Origin: a virus | Virus record (IMG/VR): IMGVR_UViG_3300025141_000560 | Location: 1 to 28,427 of that record | Length of the DNA stretch: 28,427 nucleotides | Reading direction: 5' to 3' (one strand) | In this document: positions 7,888 to 15,800 of the stretch, in pieces | Layout of the letters: the number at the start of each line of letters is the position of its first letter | How positions within the stretch are numbered: the first letter of the stretch is position 1 | Notes under the pieces: model-generated | Database searches by the model: none | What the model was told of the DNA's origin: nothing | What the model saw: the letters and a program-made list of their open reading frames with translations, nothing else | Program-made: the position numbers and the translations under genes

Positions 7888-8738
7888 TATCCTGTTCTTG
7901 CTCCCATAAGATTTTGCAGATTAGCAAACGCTCCTATACCTGCATAAGTTGGATTAGGTTGGAATGGTTGTTGTGGTGACCCAGGAACTAATCCTGCAAC
8001 GCCTCCAAAAATATTAGCGGCTTGTTGAATTCTATTCATTGGAAGTTCCATTGCATTAACGTTGGCTTGAGCCAATTGATTTTGTAGTTGTTGAGCATAA
8101 GTATTTTCTGCTCCACCCATGACTCCAAATTGTTGACCTAGACCTTGTTGTAATCCTGGAACTAATTGAGCCATGCCTGTTAAATTTTGTAGACCTTGTT
8201 GAGCCAGGGTCTGTGCTTGACCAAATCCTTGTTGTTCAAGACCTGCATAAAGCATACCCCGATTCATATCTGATGCCGCATCATATTCAGCTTCTGCAAT
8301 TCCATGCCGAGCTCCTCCAAAAGCTCCTGCATCTGAGGCTGTTTTTCCCAAGCCTAATCTTGATATTTTGGCTTGTTTATCGAATTCTGCCATGGTCTTG
8401 TTAATAACATCTGTTTGATAGGGTGACATATAAGCTGAGTAGCCTGACGGCTCCAGTAAACTTTTGTCTTCAATACTTTGTAAGAAAGGTTGGAAAGAAG
8501 CAACGCCTGTTCCTCCAGTAAATCCGCTAACTTGTCCGGTAGCATCTCTTTGAATGGATCCAAGTCCACCCATATCAGCAGTCAACTGCTGCTGTGCTTG
8601 AGTAAAGGCTCCGGGTCCTGCAATCTTTGCAGTCATCGCTCCTACGTCGATAGGTTTTCCTAGTTGTTGAGTTGCTAAACTAGCAAGACCTTGACCGTAA
8701 GGTTGAACCCATTGTTGTTGTGAAGGTACTACTGCCAT
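7887..8738 (-). CDS. Putative internal virion protein, Q/G/A-rich
   Basis: This 283-residue protein is rich in glutamine, glycine and alanine. Its central block (about residues 100-170) has the pattern YMSPYQTDVINKTMAEFD, then GAFGGARHGIAEAEYD, which I recall as a conserved block in internal/ejection proteins of tailed phages from many environments. The C-terminal part has many Q-L-G helical repeats (residues 165-225) and a proline-rich end. Both ends overlap neighbours by one base as TAATG, so it is part of a tightly coupled trio with the 405- and 378-residue proteins. A virion role is likely, the exact function unknown. Confidence 0.75.
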   Translation of the reverse strand: MAVVPSQQQWVQPYGQGLASLATQQLGKPIDVGAMTAKIAGPGAFTQAQQQLTADMGGLGSIQRDATGQVSGFTGGTGVASFQPFLQSIEDKSLLEPSGYSAYMSPYQTDVINKTMAEFDKQAKISRLGLGKTASDAGAFGGARHGIAEAEYDAASDMNRGMLYAGLEQQGFGQAQTLAQQGLQNLTGMAQLVPGLQQGLGQQFGVMGGAENTYAQQLQNQLAQANVNAMELPMNRIQQAANIFGGVAGLVPGSPQQPFQPNPTYAGIGAFANLQNLMGARTG

Positions 8739-9955
8739 TATACTTGTCCTTGTGATTGCTCAGAGATTTCTCCTCCGGCTTCTAAATTTTTCATAACGTT
8801 GTACATTCGTTGTGCACCTTTGTCGATGTCCCCACCACCTGCATTTCTTACAGCATCTGCAGTAAAGACGAATTCGTTTTTACTTAATCTTGCTGGAACG
8901 TCATCAGCTTTTTCTCTACGACCGATAGGAACAAAGCCCCCATCTTGTCTATAATCTTTTTCCATACCCCCTAAATTAAGTAAAGGCATAATGCCTCCTT
9001 CTTTAGCTCCGATTCTTCCGCCTTGAGCTTTATTTAAATTTATAATTTCTTCTAATGCACCAGATTGTTCTAGTCCACTTTGTGCCTCCTGAATTTGCTG
9101 TATAATCATGTTAATTTGATCTGCTGTAACACCCGTTAAAGTAGAAATAGTATCAGTATCCATATTTTTGTTTAACATATCCTTTATCATTGCATCTTGT
9201 TCTTTACTTATAACTGGTCCAGCTATGTTGTAACCAATCCGTGGATCCATTGCGCCAATCCCTCCGAGGTTGTAACCAATCCTTCCGCCTTTAGCTTTAT
9301 CCATAACTTCATAGTTATCTTCTGATATTCCTGATAAGACAAGAGCTTCAGCAAGGTCTCTGCTTAATCCTCTGGCCATTAATTCTTTTATTTTTGCTTC
9401 ATAGTTACCACCAGCATCAAAACCTATTCTTCCACCTTCAGCGACCGCTGTGGTTTTCATAGCGGGAAGAGTAACATCTGTATAAGATGCAACGTCTGTT
9501 ATACTGTCAGGGACATTCGTAACGGCTGGTCCCCCTGCAACATTAACTGCAAATTCTTTTTCTGCGGCAGCCAGTTGTTGGTTAAGTTTATTAAACTGTT
9601 CCATTTCATGTGCGTTTAATCCTTCTTGATCTTTCTTAGCTTTTAAGCCTGTCCATACGGACAAAGCATCTGTACCTAAATTTTTAAGTCCCTCGTCTCC
9701 ACCATAACGACTATCGATTAAATCTGCACCCCACTCAATTACATCACTTCCTTTGTCTACTACCCAACCAACAGCATCAGTAAACCAGTTGTAAGAAGGC
9801 ACTCCAGATAATGTTTCAATTCCAGATCCTCCATGAGCTTTTAATAGTCTGGCTTCGCCTGGATTGATATAAGCTAATGATTCACCGTCAGGTGCATGTT
9901 TATTAAGCAGTTTAGCTGCTTGTTTCAGGTCTTTAATTCCGTTTGATTTTGCCAT
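8738..9955 (-). CDS. Virion-associated protein with repeated GGRIGY motifs
   Basis: This 405-residue protein carries a short motif four times: GGRIGFDAGG (174-183), GGRIGYNLGG (223-232), a shorter RIGYNIAG (239-246) and GGRIGAKEGG (312-321). Between the copies are helical segments. Residues about 351-393 form a distinct C-terminal block with ARLSKNEFVFTADAV followed by GGGDIDKGAQRMYNVMKNLE, which I recall as a widespread conserved block of unknown function in marine phages. The gene is coupled to the next by TAATG. Position suggests virion assembly or ejected cargo. No known enzyme motif is visible. Confidence 0.75.
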   Translation of the reverse strand: MAKSNGIKDLKQAAKLLNKHAPDGESLAYINPGEARLLKAHGGSGIETLSGVPSYNWFTDAVGWVVDKGSDVIEWGADLIDSRYGGDEGLKNLGTDALSVWTGLKAKKDQEGLNAHEMEQFNKLNQQLAAAEKEFAVNVAGGPAVTNVPDSITDVASYTDVTLPAMKTTAVAEGGRIGFDAGGNYEAKIKELMARGLSRDLAEALVLSGISEDNYEVMDKAKGGRIGYNLGGIGAMDPRIGYNIAGPVISKEQDAMIKDMLNKNMDTDTISTLTGVTADQINMIIQQIQEAQSGLEQSGALEEIINLNKAQGGRIGAKEGGIMPLLNLGGMEKDYRQDGGFVPIGRREKADDVPARLSKNEFVFTADAVRNAGGGDIDKGAQRMYNVMKNLEAGGEISEQSQGQV

Positions 9956-10013
9956 AATTTCCTATCTTGCAATGTATATTAAATGAGCAGGGATTGCACC
10001 TGAAAATATATTA

Positions 10014-10205
10014 TTACTTTGTTTTCGCAAACAAATCAAGAGTTGGTATCTTTACCATTACATCTCTTTGAATGTCTTCTTCGGGGATATTTAACGCTTT
10101 CCATTCCTCCTCGGTACTGTAAACGACCCCGGTTTTCTTATTTTTTATGGTGGTTGTCACTTTCGCCTGAACCACAGGCACATCTTTTCCATTCATTTTA
10201 ACCAT
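10014..10205 (-). CDS. Small hypothetical protein (63 aa)
   Basis: This 63-residue protein starts 3 bases after the preceding stop and is soluble and mixed in charge, with the stretch TTTIKNKKTGVVYSTEEEWK, a beta-hairpin-like region followed by a helix. It lies in the late operon in the correct strand and phase of the gene train. The 58 bases after its stop hold no further ATG-started gene, though a frame overlapping its end stays open to 9961 (see findings). Function unknown; a small structural or assembly role is a guess. Confidence 0.7.
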   Translation of the reverse strand: MVKMNGKDVPVVQAKVTTTIKNKKTGVVYSTEEEWKALNIPEEDIQRDVMVKIPTLDLFAKTK

Positions 10206-10208
10206 AAT

Positions 10209-10541
10209 CTATTTCCGATCTTGTTCTAAAATACTCACGACGCCCGTAATTTGATTAGCGGCACTGGCTTGAATCTTTAAAATATCTCCTTCTTCCAAGA
10301 CTAAGAGATTACTGGTGAGTAATTCAAATTGTTGAATAGAACTACTGGTCGCATAACCAAAGGCATAAGTCGCAGAGGCACTTGTATCTGTATAAGAAAG
10401 AGTCACATTCACAGCGCTCGCGGTATCATTAAAACCTTGAATGGCTTTGATAATGGCTACCGTTTCATCCGGAACCGTATAGATGGTTGTTAAATTCGTT
10501 GTCGTTAAGTTGATAGATTTATTAATATATTTATTTGCCAT
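10209..10541 (-). CDS. Small virion structural protein
   Basis: This 110-residue protein is rich in T, S, A and beta-type sequence, with IYTVPDETVAIIKAIQGFND at residues 20-39 and a central YTDTSASATYAFGYATSS. The pattern (short beta-sandwich, no cysteines or charge clusters) resembles small neck or decoration proteins coded beside tail accessory genes in marine phages, and has the same general style as the 107-residue protein at 26855-27178. The start follows the previous stop by one base. A structural role is inferred; the family was not identified. Confidence 0.7.
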   Translation of the reverse strand: MANKYINKSINLTTTNLTTIYTVPDETVAIIKAIQGFNDTASAVNVTLSYTDTSASATYAFGYATSSSIQQFELLTSNLLVLEEGDILKIQASAANQITGVVSILEQDRK

Positions 10542-10542
10542 G

Positions 10543-10710
10543 TTAACTCATAAATAAACTAAAGGATTCATACTCATCCGTTAGTTGTTGTTGGTAAGTC
10601 GTGTTAAGTTTTTGTACAACCGAACTTACATTATCCGCAATGCCTTGTACATTAACAGCATCAAAGTCGGGTCCAATAATCGTTGCTATTACTTCAGAAA
10701 TTTTTGCCAT
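10543..10710 (-). CDS. Small hypothetical protein (55 aa)
   Basis: An ATG at 10710 overlaps the TAA of the gp10-like gene (TAATG), and the frame runs 55 codons to TAA at 10543-10545, two bases before the next ATG. The product starts MAKISEVIATIIGPDFDAVN, is soluble and acidic, probably helical, and has a QQQ run near residue 40. It exactly fills the gap between two good genes and is coupled on both sides, which is strong support despite its size. Function unknown. Confidence 0.7.
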   Translation of the reverse strand: MAKISEVIATIIGPDFDAVNVQGIADNVSSVVQKLNTTYQQQLTDEYESFSLFMS

Positions 10711-12875
10711 TATCTTCTGCCCCCTGGATGAATATCTAATCTAAACGTTCCCATCCTCCAACTTTGACCGGTGCTTGTATTGCCTACTTTAATCGCAATC
10801 TGTCGAGCACGAGCTCTTGCAAAAAGTTGGGTCGTTGAAGTGGTCGAAGTATAATTAGTGGATACAGCCGTACTATTCGGGAAAGTTTTTGTACTTAAAG
10901 TAATCCGTGAGTCCCCAGTTTGGGATCCATAGTCAGGCATAATACGACTAATCCTCATAATAAATTCTCCTTCGCCTTGTTCCCCTTCAGCACTTCCAAT
11001 ATCATAATCTCCAGACTCAACATAGCCTGCAATCGCATTCGTGGTTCCATCAGTAAAGACTTCATCGGTTCCTTTTTCTTGTTCCCAATAATAACTCGCA
11101 CCATTTGAAATACCTACAACAGTAGGAAAAGTCGGAGCGACAGCATTTTTATATTCGGTTGCAAACGGTTTCGTATAAACGCCTTCAATCGTCCATGTTG
11201 AACGAGCTAAAGATGACGTATACCAAATCGGATTACCGGATGAAGATTCCATATAATTATAAGTCACCGATCGATCCACATAGTCGGATCCTGAACTTGG
11301 ATAGAACCAAGTAATTTCTCCAAAGAGAGCGTTAACAGCCACATGGATTTGTTGATTTGCATTAGCATTAATATCTTCAAAGACATAGTCTTCAACTAAA
11401 CAAGGCATCGTGTGAACTCGGCCTCCATCAAACTTATAAAATCCAGTAGGTCCCATCCAATAGGCTATACCATCGACTTCAGCGGCGGAGTGTTGACTTG
11501 ACATCCCACAGTTAGTTCCGACTTGAGTAAAACCAAAGGTTAACGTAGGTCCGATATACTTCATCGTATACATGGCTGTGTCCGACCAAATATAAACAGC
11601 GTTCTTTCCTACAATAGCGCCAATCAATTTAGAGCCATCACTTAATCTTTGAGCACCAGCGGTATTCTGTACGCTTGGTGTCCATACGGTTTGTGATTCT
11701 TGATTCGACCATCTTACAAACATATCATCTTGAGTGGCTGCAGTTTGCAATGTGGTTTCTGTTCCAATACAAATTAAATGTCGATCGGGAACGGATACGA
11801 CCATGTCTCTTGAAGCCGTTGGAACTTCTGTTCCTGATACTACGACCGCTCTTACATTTAGATTAGGAACCGAAGGCTCCCATTTAAATATTTTTTTATT
11901 ATGAACTAAAGCTAATAGATCTTCACCATAGTTTAAAAGTCTCCATTGACCGGGTTCAATAACAATATTAGAACTAGTACTTGCGCTACCCCAACCGACA
12001 AAGTCTGTGGCATCACGAGTTATAGTTCCATTCGCATGTTCGACATCACTAGTTCCTCCTGCTCCTCGAGTAAATCCAGAAAGGGTATTCGTTCCTGTGT
12101 TGTTGGTTGTATAAGTAATTAATTCATTCTCAATTAAAATCGTTCCACCGCCTGCAGCTGTTGTTGGAAACGCAGAGGTACTTGTAAAAGTACAAGAGCT
12201 TGCTCCTGCAGCTAAGACACCTCCATTATTAATAGTCGTTGATGTAACGGGAGTTGTATATCCTCCGAAAGTATTGGTACCCCAACCATAGCCATAACCT
12301 TGACTAATGGGTCCAATGACATAATAAAAATCTATTGTTGTGGATCCTCCGGTAGCACTTCCCGAAGCATTACTACCCATTTCAATTTCCATGGTTGTAG
12401 CGCTCGGTACATTTTTTACTTCAAATAAAATATCTTCAAAATCAGCATCAGTAAATCCTGTTCCTCCAGGAACGGTAACAGCATCTAATAAAATAATATC
12501 TCCCACATCCGCACCATGAGCGGTTCCTGTTGTAAGAGTAACAGTTGCATCCCCATTCACCATAGTGAAAGTACAACTGGTTTGTTGTCTGCCTGTATCT
12601 AAAGGAGTGATGTCATAGACTGCACCTTCATAATAAATGTATAAACATTTATTAGTTCCAATCGCAGCATATTTATTACCTGCTAAATCTACCCAGGTAT
12701 GTTGATCACGACCGGCTCCGATAAGTTTATCGGCTACCAGTTGTTGCCATCCTCCGATTTTTTCAGGAAAGCCATATCTAAATCGAGAGTAATCGGCGTT
12801 AACCCACTTACCTTCTGCTCCTGTATCTGAGGACTGCTTATCTAATCCAGGTTTTAATCTGATCTTATGTAGCAT
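10710..12875 (-). CDS. P22 gp10-like tail/DNA stabilisation protein
   Basis: This 721-residue protein begins with KIRLKPGLDKQSSDTGAEGK and VNADYSRFRYGFPEKIGGWQ, the N-terminal signature I associate with the phage stabilisation (P22 gp10-type) family, which forms the tail hub that plugs the portal channel after packaging. Residues about 100-290 look like inserted beta modules; the second (about 215-287, containing ENELITYTTNNTG and SGFTRGAGGT) also occurs in the 298-residue virion protein at 25177-26073. The rest (300-721) is the beta-rich body. It starts 44 bases after the oxygenase cassette, with a possible promoter in that gap. P22 gp10 is shorter (about 470 residues), consistent with the insertions here. 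Confidence 0.8.
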   Translation of the reverse strand: MLHKIRLKPGLDKQSSDTGAEGKWVNADYSRFRYGFPEKIGGWQQLVADKLIGAGRDQHTWVDLAGNKYAAIGTNKCLYIYYEGAVYDITPLDTGRQQTSCTFTMVNGDATVTLTTGTAHGADVGDIILLDAVTVPGGTGFTDADFEDILFEVKNVPSATTMEIEMGSNASGSATGGSTTIDFYYVIGPISQGYGYGWGTNTFGGYTTPVTSTTINNGGVLAAGASSCTFTSTSAFPTTAAGGGTILIENELITYTTNNTGTNTLSGFTRGAGGTSDVEHANGTITRDATDFVGWGSASTSSNIVIEPGQWRLLNYGEDLLALVHNKKIFKWEPSVPNLNVRAVVVSGTEVPTASRDMVVSVPDRHLICIGTETTLQTAATQDDMFVRWSNQESQTVWTPSVQNTAGAQRLSDGSKLIGAIVGKNAVYIWSDTAMYTMKYIGPTLTFGFTQVGTNCGMSSQHSAAEVDGIAYWMGPTGFYKFDGGRVHTMPCLVEDYVFEDINANANQQIHVAVNALFGEITWFYPSSGSDYVDRSVTYNYMESSSGNPIWYTSSLARSTWTIEGVYTKPFATEYKNAVAPTFPTVVGISNGASYYWEQEKGTDEVFTDGTTNAIAGYVESGDYDIGSAEGEQGEGEFIMRISRIMPDYGSQTGDSRITLSTKTFPNSTAVSTNYTSTTSTTQLFARARARQIAIKVGNTSTGQSWRMGTFRLDIHPGGRR

Positions 12876-12896
12876 AGAAAAATCCGTTTAGAACAA

Positions 12897-12923
12897 ATTA
12901 TACTATATTTTTGAAGAGATCAA
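12897..12923 (-). promoter_or_regulatory. Possible promoter before the gp10-like gene
   Basis: On the minus strand a perfect TATAAT (12902-12897) is preceded by TTGATC (12923-12918) with a 15-base spacer, which is short. The start codon of the gp10-like gene is about 20 bases downstream. The site lies in the gap that ends the oxygenase cassette. In AT-rich DNA such a match can arise by chance, so this is tentative. Confidence 0.3.
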
Positions 12924-13573
12924 CCTAGTTTAGGTATACCGAGAATAGGTCTTTTATCATATAAATTGGTCTTTGCATATGGACCATCAGCATGATTATA
13001 ATGTAGAAAGACTTGGCCGCAGAGTTTACCTTGGAAAGGTTCTCTCCAATGCTCTAATTCACAACCTGAATATATAATCATATCTCCTGGGCCTAATGTA
13101 TAGGGAATACCTTTAGGAGCTCCAGGTTTATGGACACCTTTATATTCATCAATAACATTATCACTTCTAGTAGGGTCTATGAAGATAGGCCATGGGTCTC
13201 CCCCTAAATTAAGGGTGGTAGATATTTCACAGCTAGGTCTATCTTTGTGTCTGTTTAAAATATTACCGGTTCTGTATAATCTACAATAAGCATAAGTGGG
13301 AATTAATTTTAAACCTGTTTTCTTTTCCATTACAGGAATAGTCTTAATAAGTAATGTTTCCATTAAACGATCTGCATACTTTGCATAAGAATTGGGGACT
13401 TGTGGGTCTTTAAAATTACCCACTAAAAAATTTTTTTCATGAGTATTACCTGTTTTTAATAGCCACTGATCGGCTTCGGCTGAGATTTGTAAATAACGAT
13501 AAGCTATATCACACACTTCTTTGGACACAGCTCCTTTAATAAGTTGATATTTATCTTTGTTAAATGTAGGCAT
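12920..13573 (-). CDS. 2OG-Fe(II) oxygenase-like protein
   Basis: This 217-residue protein shows the core of the 2-oxoglutarate/Fe(II) oxygenase fold: YRTGNILNRHKDRPSC provides the HxD iron ligands (H109, D111), and PGDMIIYSGCELEHWRE supplies the distal His (H175). The ending GQVFLHY matches the last core strand. The usual arginine that anchors 2-oxoglutarate is not obvious about 10 residues after H175; R177 or K183 are the nearest basic residues, so the cofactor may be held differently. Family members hydroxylate amino acids, proteins or small molecules; the substrate is unknown. It overlaps the ParB-like gene by 14 bases and closes the accessory cassette. Confidence 0.8.
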   Translation of the reverse strand: MPTFNKDKYQLIKGAVSKEVCDIAYRYLQISAEADQWLLKTGNTHEKNFLVGNFKDPQVPNSYAKYADRLMETLLIKTIPVMEKKTGLKLIPTYAYCRLYRTGNILNRHKDRPSCEISTTLNLGGDPWPIFIDPTRSDNVIDEYKGVHKPGAPKGIPYTLGPGDMIIYSGCELEHWREPFQGKLCGQVFLHYNHADGPYAKTNLYDKRPILGIPKLG

Positions 13574-13982
13574 CGACTACTTTCTGATATTCGGGAGGCA
13601 TAATCAGATCAATGCGTCCTTCCTTATCTCGTCTTATTTGTAAGTGATCTTTTAATTTAAATAAAGATCTAATCTCGTCATCCGTTTTTAATTCTCTTCC
13701 TTCTAAATCAAATGTTTCTGGAGTCCAAATATTAACAATGATAGGAATTTCTTTAATCCCTAGTTCTTTAGCAACAGCCATTCTATTATTGCCCACTATT
13801 ATTTTAATCTTAGGTCCATAATCGTGTCCATACTCAGCATACACGGGTTCTAAAATTCCGTGTTTTTTAATGGAAGCTGTTAATTTATTTTTAAATTCTT
13901 TTTCTTCCTTATGAAACTCGGGTCTATCTAGGTAATGAATTTGATCAATAGGTAGATTTGTGTAAATTAGTTTAGTTTTCAT
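13560..13982 (-). CDS. ParB/sulfiredoxin-like domain protein
   Basis: The 140-residue protein holds a single ParB-N/Srx-type domain. Residues 10-25 carry the opening (LPIDQIHYLDRPEF), followed by a helix with ASIKKHGILEPVYA and the hallmark IIVGNNRMAVAKELGIKEIP at 61-80, the nucleotide-binding GxxR box. It lacks the helix-turn-helix DNA-binding and dimer domains of true partition proteins, so it is better seen as a stand-alone phage ParB-like nucleotidase or enzyme. It is placed between oxygenase genes, with a 14-base overlap downstream. Substrate unknown. Confidence 0.8.
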   Translation of the reverse strand: MKTKLIYTNLPIDQIHYLDRPEFHKEEKEFKNKLTASIKKHGILEPVYAEYGHDYGPKIKIIVGNNRMAVAKELGIKEIPIIVNIWTPETFDLEGRELKTDDEIRSLFKLKDHLQIRRDKEGRIDLIMPPEYQKVVDAYI

Positions 13983-13994
13983 TATTAAGAATTC

Positions 13995-14603
13995 TCATCT
14001 TACTTTCAATAATTGTTTACAATTAGGGACATTGTCCACTATATTAATTTTTTTATTCATTGCCCGGGCAAGCGCAAGTAATGAATAATAAACGTACTTG
14101 CTTTGTTTGGCCCAGTCAAAACTTTCGCAAACCAGTATCCTGCTATATTTAATATCTGATATATCTTTAAGTTGAAAATAACGTTTAAAAATAGGAAGTT
14201 GTCTTACTTTAGCAAGGTTAGCTTCTATAAATTCGATAAATCCTGAGTGATAATTCGAGACCCAAATATACCCTTTAATTTTCTTATAACGAATAAGGGC
14301 TAAAACCCATGAGGCTTCATCCATGATTCCTTTATCCATATCCTTGTATTGTTTATCGTTGTAACCTGTGTCGTGATGTTCATCAATATTAACTAAAATA
14401 GTATTAGGGGAAACAAAAGGATAATGAAAGTGATGTTCTTCGGAGAAATAAACTTCTTTAACATCCTTAACCTTATCTATAAAGTAGGAGAGAAGTTCTT
14501 GATGCTGGGAGGGAGATCTTACCCAGTCACAATCAATACTTAAAATGTAATCATCTCGCATTAGTGATGGAGACACCTTTCGTTTTTTAAACTTTGCTAT
14601 CAT
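13995..14603 (-). CDS. DEHHD-motif protein, possibly UPF0489/arginase-like
   Basis: This 202-residue protein has SIDCDW (D24, D26), a histidine cluster EEHHFH (55-60) and NIDEHHD (72-78), a set of acidic and histidine residues typical of a metal site. The pattern of an early DxD and a DEHHD resembles the UPF0489 group, which is thought to have an arginase-like fold; this is from memory and moderate at best. The C-terminal half (about 100-200) is alpha/beta. It overlaps the end of the upstream oxygenase gene by 17 bases; an alternative start is M15, with a weak ribosome site. No known function; its place suggests joint action with the oxygenases. Confidence 0.65.
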   Translation of the reverse strand: MIAKFKKRKVSPSLMRDDYILSIDCDWVRSPSQHQELLSYFIDKVKDVKEVYFSEEHHFHYPFVSPNTILVNIDEHHDTGYNDKQYKDMDKGIMDEASWVLALIRYKKIKGYIWVSNYHSGFIEFIEANLAKVRQLPIFKRYFQLKDISDIKYSRILVCESFDWAKQSKYVYYSLLALARAMNKKINIVDNVPNCKQLLKVR

Positions 14604-15216
14604 TAGGAGTTTGAATAAAATTAAAAGATACAGATACTCTTAAACTTTTATCTCCTTTAGCTTTAGTATTATTGTCTACTACACCATGAGGAACCCATGA
14701 TGGAAACATAATACATCTTCCTTCTACCGGTGGAATATTTGTCACTCTCCATAGAGAGCTAGGAAGATTAGGTACCCTTCTAGGTAATTGAATATTGGCT
14801 CCTGGTCTGGGATCTTCTAACCATAAACACCCTGAGTCTTTAGGAACTTGAACATAATAAACTCCTGAAAAATCTGAATTAGGATGTATGTGATATTTAT
14901 TATAAGCGTGAGGTGGATTAATATTAGCCCACATATTACCTAACCCTATGTTAGGTTCCATTCCATAATCTTTAAAAATTTCGTGCATCATAACAAAAAG
15001 ATGATCACATAAAGGTTTATATTCTGGTTTATGATTCATGTCTGTAGGACTATGCCATCCTCCCCCTGAATTAGTTTTATCTAAACTGGGTTCTCTTTGA
15101 GCCCAGGCTTTAATAAGCTTAAAAAGTTGTTTATTTAAATGCTTGGAATCTGGAAAATCTTTAAAGTAAATAGGTGTGGGCCACATTAAGTCCCTTTTTA
15201 ATTTGAATTGATTCAT
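14587..15216 (-). CDS. 2OG-Fe(II) oxygenase, TIGR02466-type
   Basis: The start is ATG at 15216, which overlaps the TGA of the previous oxygenase (ATGA), with GGAGG 12 bases before it; the longer GTG frame from 15240 is not supported. The 209-residue protein begins LMWPTPIYFKDFPD and contains WANINPPHAYNKYHIHPNSD and SGVYYVQVP, matching the TIGR02466/2OG-FeII_Oxy_5 pattern I know from cyanophages and marine phages. Candidate iron ligands are H109 or H111 with D115, and H177 in FPSWVPHGV; R193 in KSLRVSVSF is the likely 2-oxoglutarate anchor. Substrates of this family are not known. Part of the four-oxygenase cassette. Confidence 0.85.
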   Translation of the reverse strand: MNQFKLKRDLMWPTPIYFKDFPDSKHLNKQLFKLIKAWAQREPSLDKTNSGGGWHSPTDMNHKPEYKPLCDHLFVMMHEIFKDYGMEPNIGLGNMWANINPPHAYNKYHIHPNSDFSGVYYVQVPKDSGCLWLEDPRPGANIQLPRRVPNLPSSLWRVTNIPPVEGRCIMFPSWVPHGVVDNNTKAKGDKSLRVSVSFNFIQTPNDSKV

Positions 15217-15800
15217 CGTAGCGGGGGACCTCCAAACCACATCACTAAAGAATGTCTTACCCCTTTTTTAACAGGGGCTACTCGGTGTCTTAAAAAGGAA
15301 GCAAAGAAAATAGCTTGTCCTCGTTTTAAATCATTAATTTTTTTCCCTTTATCCATAAATTCTAATTCTCCTCCTTTAAAGTCGGAAGGATCAGAAAGTA
15401 AAAGAGTCATAGATATTTTTCTAACCGTAGGCTGATGCTCAAAATTAGTATCAGAATCCATATGCCAATCATAAAACCCTCCTTTAGGATATTCGGTAAA
15501 TTGTGCAAGTTCTGTTACTCCCATACCCTCAAAACCAAAATGATTACCATTCACTTTTAACATTTGGTCTTCTATTTGTTTGTACATTTCTGGCATCTCT
15601 TTAAAAGGAATCCAACTAATAGTAGTAACTCGTTTTTTTGTATCCGCTTTACCACCGTGGATTCCAGCGCCCACTAGAGCCTTTCGTGGTTTTAACGAAC
15701 GCCCTTTTTCAATAACCATTTGACATTGTTTAGGAGTAAACATAGGCTCATTAGTCATTGCGATATATGATTTCCATTGAGGTTCAAAAATTATCGGCAT
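15213..15800 (-). CDS. PKHD-type prolyl/lysyl hydroxylase-like oxygenase
   Basis: This 195-residue protein has a full set of 2OG-Fe(II) dioxygenase residues: YDWHMDSD gives H113 and D115, SFLRHRVAPV gives H172, and R182 in GVRHSLVMW sits ten residues later as the 2-oxoglutarate anchor. The segment RKISMTLLLSDPSDFKGGEL is characteristic of PKHD/PiuC-type hydroxylases. Size is close to that family (about 200-230). It shares a base with the preceding gene and overlaps the next by ATGA, so the three oxygenases are coupled. Probable protein or amino-acid hydroxylase; substrate unknown. Confidence 0.88.
   Translation of the reverse strand: MPIIFEPQWKSYIAMTNEPMFTPKQCQMVIEKGRSLKPRKALVGAGIHGGKADTKKRVTTISWIPFKEMPEMYKQIEDQMLKVNGNHFGFEGMGVTELAQFTEYPKGGFYDWHMDSDTNFEHQPTVRKISMTLLLSDPSDFKGGELEFMDKGKKINDLKRGQAIFFASFLRHRVAPVKKGVRHSLVMWFGGPPLR

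Noticed and set aside
8354-8569. Second minus-strand frame inside the 283-residue gene
   Set aside because: It is wholly inside a conserved-looking gene, without its own ribosome site; treated as a shadow.
15217-15240. GTG start for the oxygenase at 14587-15216
   Set aside because: The ATG at 15216 overlaps the upstream stop in the ATGA style used throughout and has GGAGG in front.
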